The notes beneath the pieces were generated by a model. The model searched no databases. It saw nothing but the letters and a program-made list of their open reading frames with translations, and had not been told where the DNA came from. This document shows, piece after piece, positions 32,077 through 34,076 of a stretch of 34,076 nt of DNA. A program made the translations under genes and the position numbers. Every line of letters begins with the position of its first letter. The stretch's first letter is position 1. The DNA comes from Ktedonobacteria bacterium (lineage in GTDB: Bacteria; Chloroflexota; Ktedonobacteria; Ktedonobacterales; JADMIN01), in NCBI GenBank assembly GCA_027307065.1, contig DAHUXT010000006.1:1-34076 (forward strand), written 5' to 3'.

Positions 32077-32994
32077 GTGAGTCAAATTCCTGAGCTAGAC
32101 GATGTTCTGGCGCCTAGCCGCGCCTTCATGCATCTCGACGACGAGCAGACCGCCTTCGAGACGTCGCGTGTCGTGGTGGTCCCTGTGCCATTCGATGCGA
32201 CGACCTGTTATCGTCCCGGCACGCGTGAAGGTCCTCAGGCGATCATTGACGCGTCACGCAATTTAGAGCTGTATGATACCGAACTGCGTCGCACCCCCTG
32301 CGATGTCGGCATTCATACGTTACGCGCCATCGAGCCGGTAATGGGGAACGCCGCCGCGATGACCAATCGCATCGAGCAGGTCACCGGCCATCTGCTGGAT
32401 CAGGGCAAGTTCGTCGCGACGCTCGGTGGCGATCACTCGATCTCCATTGGCGTGATACGCGCTTTCGCCGCCCGCCATCCGCACATGTCGGTCTTGCAGA
32501 TCGACGCCCATACCGACCTGCGCGATTCATATGAGGAGAATCCGCTCAGTAGCGCCACCCTCATGCGCCGCGTGCTCGATGTCTGCCCGCGCACCGCACA
32601 GGTAGGCATGCGCAGCATCAGCGAGGCCGAGATGCGGTTGATCGAGGAACGCCAGTTGCCGTTGTGGCTCGCCAGCGATATCGCGGCACGCGGCTTCCGT
32701 GGCGATCGGGGCTGGGTTGATGAGGTGGTAGCATCGCTGGGCGACGAGGTCTACGTCACCTTCGATATCGACGCCTTCGACCCCTCGCTGGTGCCTGGCA
32801 CCGGAACACCAGAGCCGGGTGGCATGGGCTGGTACGAGGTGATGGACCTGCTCAGCGCCGTCGCTGCCAGGCGCAAAATCATCGGCTTCGACGTCGTGGA
32901 GCTTTCGCCGCTGGTAGAAGGGCACGTCAGTCCAGTGGTCGCCGCGAAGCTGGTGTACAAGCTGATCGGCCTGGCGCTGCCTGAGCGCGGATAA
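32077..32994 (+). CDS. speB: Agmatinase / ureohydrolase-family protein with catalytic His replaced
   Basis: A 305-residue ureohydrolase. Agmatinases cleave agmatine to putrescine and urea using two Mn ions. All metal ligands are seen: GGDHS, QIDAHTDLRD, and FDIDAFDPSLVPGTGTPEPGG. FDVVELSP near the end is also conserved. Unusually, the segment after DAHTD reads NPLSSATLMRR. Relatives have SH at that place (for example PLSHST in Bacillus subtilis SpeB), and that His is a proton-transfer residue. Here it is Ser159 (AGC at 32551-32553). Activity may therefore be altered or lost, or the substrate may differ (guanidinobutyrase or other ureohydrolase). GTG 32077 has AGGAG 7 bases upstream, inside a degenerate repeat copy. 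It ends 7 bases from the convergent gene. Confidence 0.85.
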   Translation: MSQIPELDDVLAPSRAFMHLDDEQTAFETSRVVVVPVPFDATTCYRPGTREGPQAIIDASRNLELYDTELRRTPCDVGIHTLRAIEPVMGNAAAMTNRIEQVTGHLLDQGKFVATLGGDHSISIGVIRAFAARHPHMSVLQIDAHTDLRDSYEENPLSSATLMRRVLDVCPRTAQVGMRSISEAEMRLIEERQLPLWLASDIAARGFRGDRGWVDEVVASLGDEVYVTFDIDAFDPSLVPGTGTPEPGGMGWYEVMDLLSAVAARRKIIGFDVVELSPLVEGHVSPVVAAKLVYKLIGLALPERG

Positions 32995-33001
32995 GCCGCG
33001 A

Positions 33002-33583
33002 CTAGACGTGCAGGGCAATGACGGCGTCGAGCGCGTGGCGTAGCTGCCATGCGAACTCGTCAACGCCCTGGCCGATGATCGGTAACGGCGGTGGCTGCTG
33101 CTCCACGATCTCGCGAAGTGGCGCTATCGCCCGCGCGTGGCCCGCGAATCCACGCATCACCGGGGCGGAGACGAGCGCCATCATCGTCGCCCAGTAGACT
33201 GTGCAGCAGCCAACGATGTCGCCCGCGTTGTAGCGAGGAGCGCCGATGGAGATAGCGTTGGCAACGATGGCGTGAATGTCGTTCAGGCTGTTGATCGCGC
33301 CGACATCGGGCAGGTCGCGCAGTGTCGAGAGTCGTAACTGATACTGGTCAAAGAGTGTCGAGCCGAGGCTATCCAGCAAGAGCGCGTAATTCGTGTCGCT
33401 TAGCAACAACGCCGCGCGCCACCATCCGAAAAGTTGCTCTTCATCCGCCTGAAGCAGCGCGTGTAGATTATGCAGCGACGCCAGACCAACGTGCATCGCG
33501 GTCGGCGGCAATATCTGCGGGGATTGTAGATATGCCCAGGTCGTCGCCACTGATGCTTGAATTGCCGCCAGCCGCACCGCCAT
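33002..33583 (-). CDS. Uncharacterised protein
   Basis: 193 residues, not recognised. It looks alpha-helical, with Leu/Ala-rich stretches (LASLHNLHALLQADEEQLFGWWRAALLL) and no clear signal peptide or certain membrane segment. The middle part has IGAPRYNAGDIVGCCTVYWATMMALV; a similar pattern of an apolar turn, YN-G-D, a Cys and a Tyr occurs in several uncharacterised bacterial proteins as I recall it, but I cannot verify this. ATG 33583 has a GGTGGTGAAG upstream. Two adjacent Cys residues (GCC) might bind metal or form a disulfide. It converges on the agmatinase-like gene with 7 bases between stops. Confidence 0.65.
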   Translation of the reverse strand: MAVRLAAIQASVATTWAYLQSPQILPPTAMHVGLASLHNLHALLQADEEQLFGWWRAALLLSDTNYALLLDSLGSTLFDQYQLRLSTLRDLPDVGAINSLNDIHAIVANAISIGAPRYNAGDIVGCCTVYWATMMALVSAPVMRGFAGHARAIAPLREIVEQQPPPLPIIGQGVDEFAWQLRHALDAVIALHV

Positions 33584-33663
33584 ACTTCACCACCCACCGT
33601 GTTGGTTGTGACTCTTGCGACATGTGGTGTGTATTGTGCATCGAGTTCACGCTCAATCTGAGC

Positions 33664-33678
33664 GTATAGCGCCTATAC
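33664..33678. repeat. GTATAG-CGC-CTATAC inverted repeat
   Basis: A perfect 6-bp dyad with a 3-base centre lies 81 bases upstream of the start at 33583 and just past the tRNA hairpin. It has the size of a regulator site and contains TATA-like steps. No matching regulator is known here. Confidence 0.45.
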
Positions 33679-33684
33679 ACACGA

Positions 33685-33719
33685 ACAGCGGCCCCCATTT
33701 ATCACCAGGAGGCCGCTGT
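33685..33719 (-). terminator. Hairpin downstream of tRNA-Pro
   Basis: ACAGCGGCC and GGCCGCTGT arms pair perfectly over 9 bp, with further C-G pairs inside and an A/T-rich loop. It begins 5 bases after the encoded CCA of the tRNA on the minus strand. Only a poor T-run (TTCGTGTG) follows, so termination strength is uncertain. Confidence 0.5.
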
Positions 33720-33722
33720 ATA

Positions 33723-33800
<78 letters not shown>

Positions 33801-33810
33801 ACGTACCCTC

Positions 33811-33840
33811 ACCTTAGCATACATACGAGCGCTTCGTCAA
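33811..33840 (-). promoter_or_regulatory. Promoter of tRNA-Pro
   Basis: On the minus strand, TTGACG (33840-33835; 5 of 6) and TAAGGT (33816-33811) are 18 bases apart, with a TGC extension before the -10. The predicted start lies within a few bases of the mature tRNA 5' end at 33800, typical of tRNA genes. An overlapping TATGCT is present but is badly spaced from the -35. Confidence 0.6.
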
Positions 33841-33856
33841 GGCGCGACGGTTGCCT

Positions 33857-34076
33857 TCAGTGCAGACCAGCCGCACGGGCAAGAGCATCTAACCGGGCCG
33901 CCACCTGGTCTGGCGCCCCATCTGGCATGCTGATGAGCGGCTCGTTCATGCCTAGCGCCTGCCACTCACGCAGCCGCGCCACCACCTCATCTGGCGTGCC
34001 AATAATAGCCGTCGCGTCGAGCAGCCGGTCGCTCACCGCGGCAATCGCGCCCTTGTGGCCACTTTCCCAGCCTTTG
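33857..34076 (-). CDS. LLM-class flavin/F420-dependent oxidoreductase, C-terminal part
   Basis: Partial: 73 C-terminal codons are in the window and the rest lies beyond 34076. The segment reads [24 protein letters not shown], then [18 protein letters not shown] and a final helix ending in ARAAGLH before TGA (33859-33857). IIGTPDEV followed by a helix and a strand is the normal C-terminal end of luciferase-like oxidoreductases, in which the flavin phosphate is bound nearby. With the cofDCE genes in the same window, F420 is the likely cofactor. The substrate is unknown. Confidence 0.82.
   Translation of the reverse strand, partial: KGWESGHKGAIAAVSDRLLDATAIIGTPDEVVARLREWQALGMNEPLISMPDGAPDQVAARLDALARAAGLH

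Overview
This is a G+C-rich, gene-dense bacterial chromosome segment. The most likely source is a member of the Chloroflexota, for example a Ktedonobacteria-type soil organism. This is inferred from gene content: a coenzyme F420 biosynthesis cluster with two F420-type luciferase-fold oxidoreductases, a DUF951 protein next to nadD, a roadblock/LC7 protein inside a purine operon, and a glycine-rich RRM protein. The phylum call is not proven. No phage, transposon, CRISPR array or plasmid functions were seen.

Layout. 81-4407 (+): a promoter, then argJ, argD and a TPR protein. 4544-5536 (+) is a zinc-ribbon membrane protein that converges on a minus-strand block. 5547-10897 (-) is a signalling and envelope block: a membrane protein with two FHA domains, a membrane-anchored transglutaminase-like protein, and two related two-helix membrane proteins that flank an orphan OmpR-type DNA-binding protein. 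Two hairpin terminators divide it. 11108-14901 (+) is the F420 region: an LLM oxidoreductase, a PPOX-fold protein, then cofD-cofC-cofE with ATGA overlaps. 14898-20043 (-): a GT9 glycosyltransferase, an MFS exporter, DUF951, nadD and an MscS channel. 20125-21745 (+): an alpha/beta hydrolase and a small membrane protein. 21751-23879 (-): coaE and pyk. 24077-24516 (+): a VOC-fold protein. 24629-26530 (-): an ABC-F ATPase. 26632-30934 (+): purF, roadblock, purM, purN and a small hypothetical gene. 31056-31617 (-): the RRM protein with a strong terminator. 32014-32994 (+): an octanucleotide repeat array followed by an agmatinase-like gene. 33002-34076 (-): an unknown protein, tRNA-Pro(GGG) and the 3' end of another LLM oxidoreductase.

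How the genes work together. The housekeeping genes cover arginine synthesis (argJ, argD), NAD (nadD), CoA (coaE), lower glycolysis (pyk), purines (purF, purM, purN) and F420. CofC, CofD and CofE make the lactyl side chain and add glutamate; the LLM and PPOX proteins are probable users of the cofactor.

The points most worth a second look are: six tandem octamers before the agmatinase-like gene, each carrying an 8-of-9 match to the DnaA box; replacement of the expected catalytic His by Ser in that enzyme; the roadblock protein inside the purine operon; and the pair of related membrane proteins around the orphan regulator.
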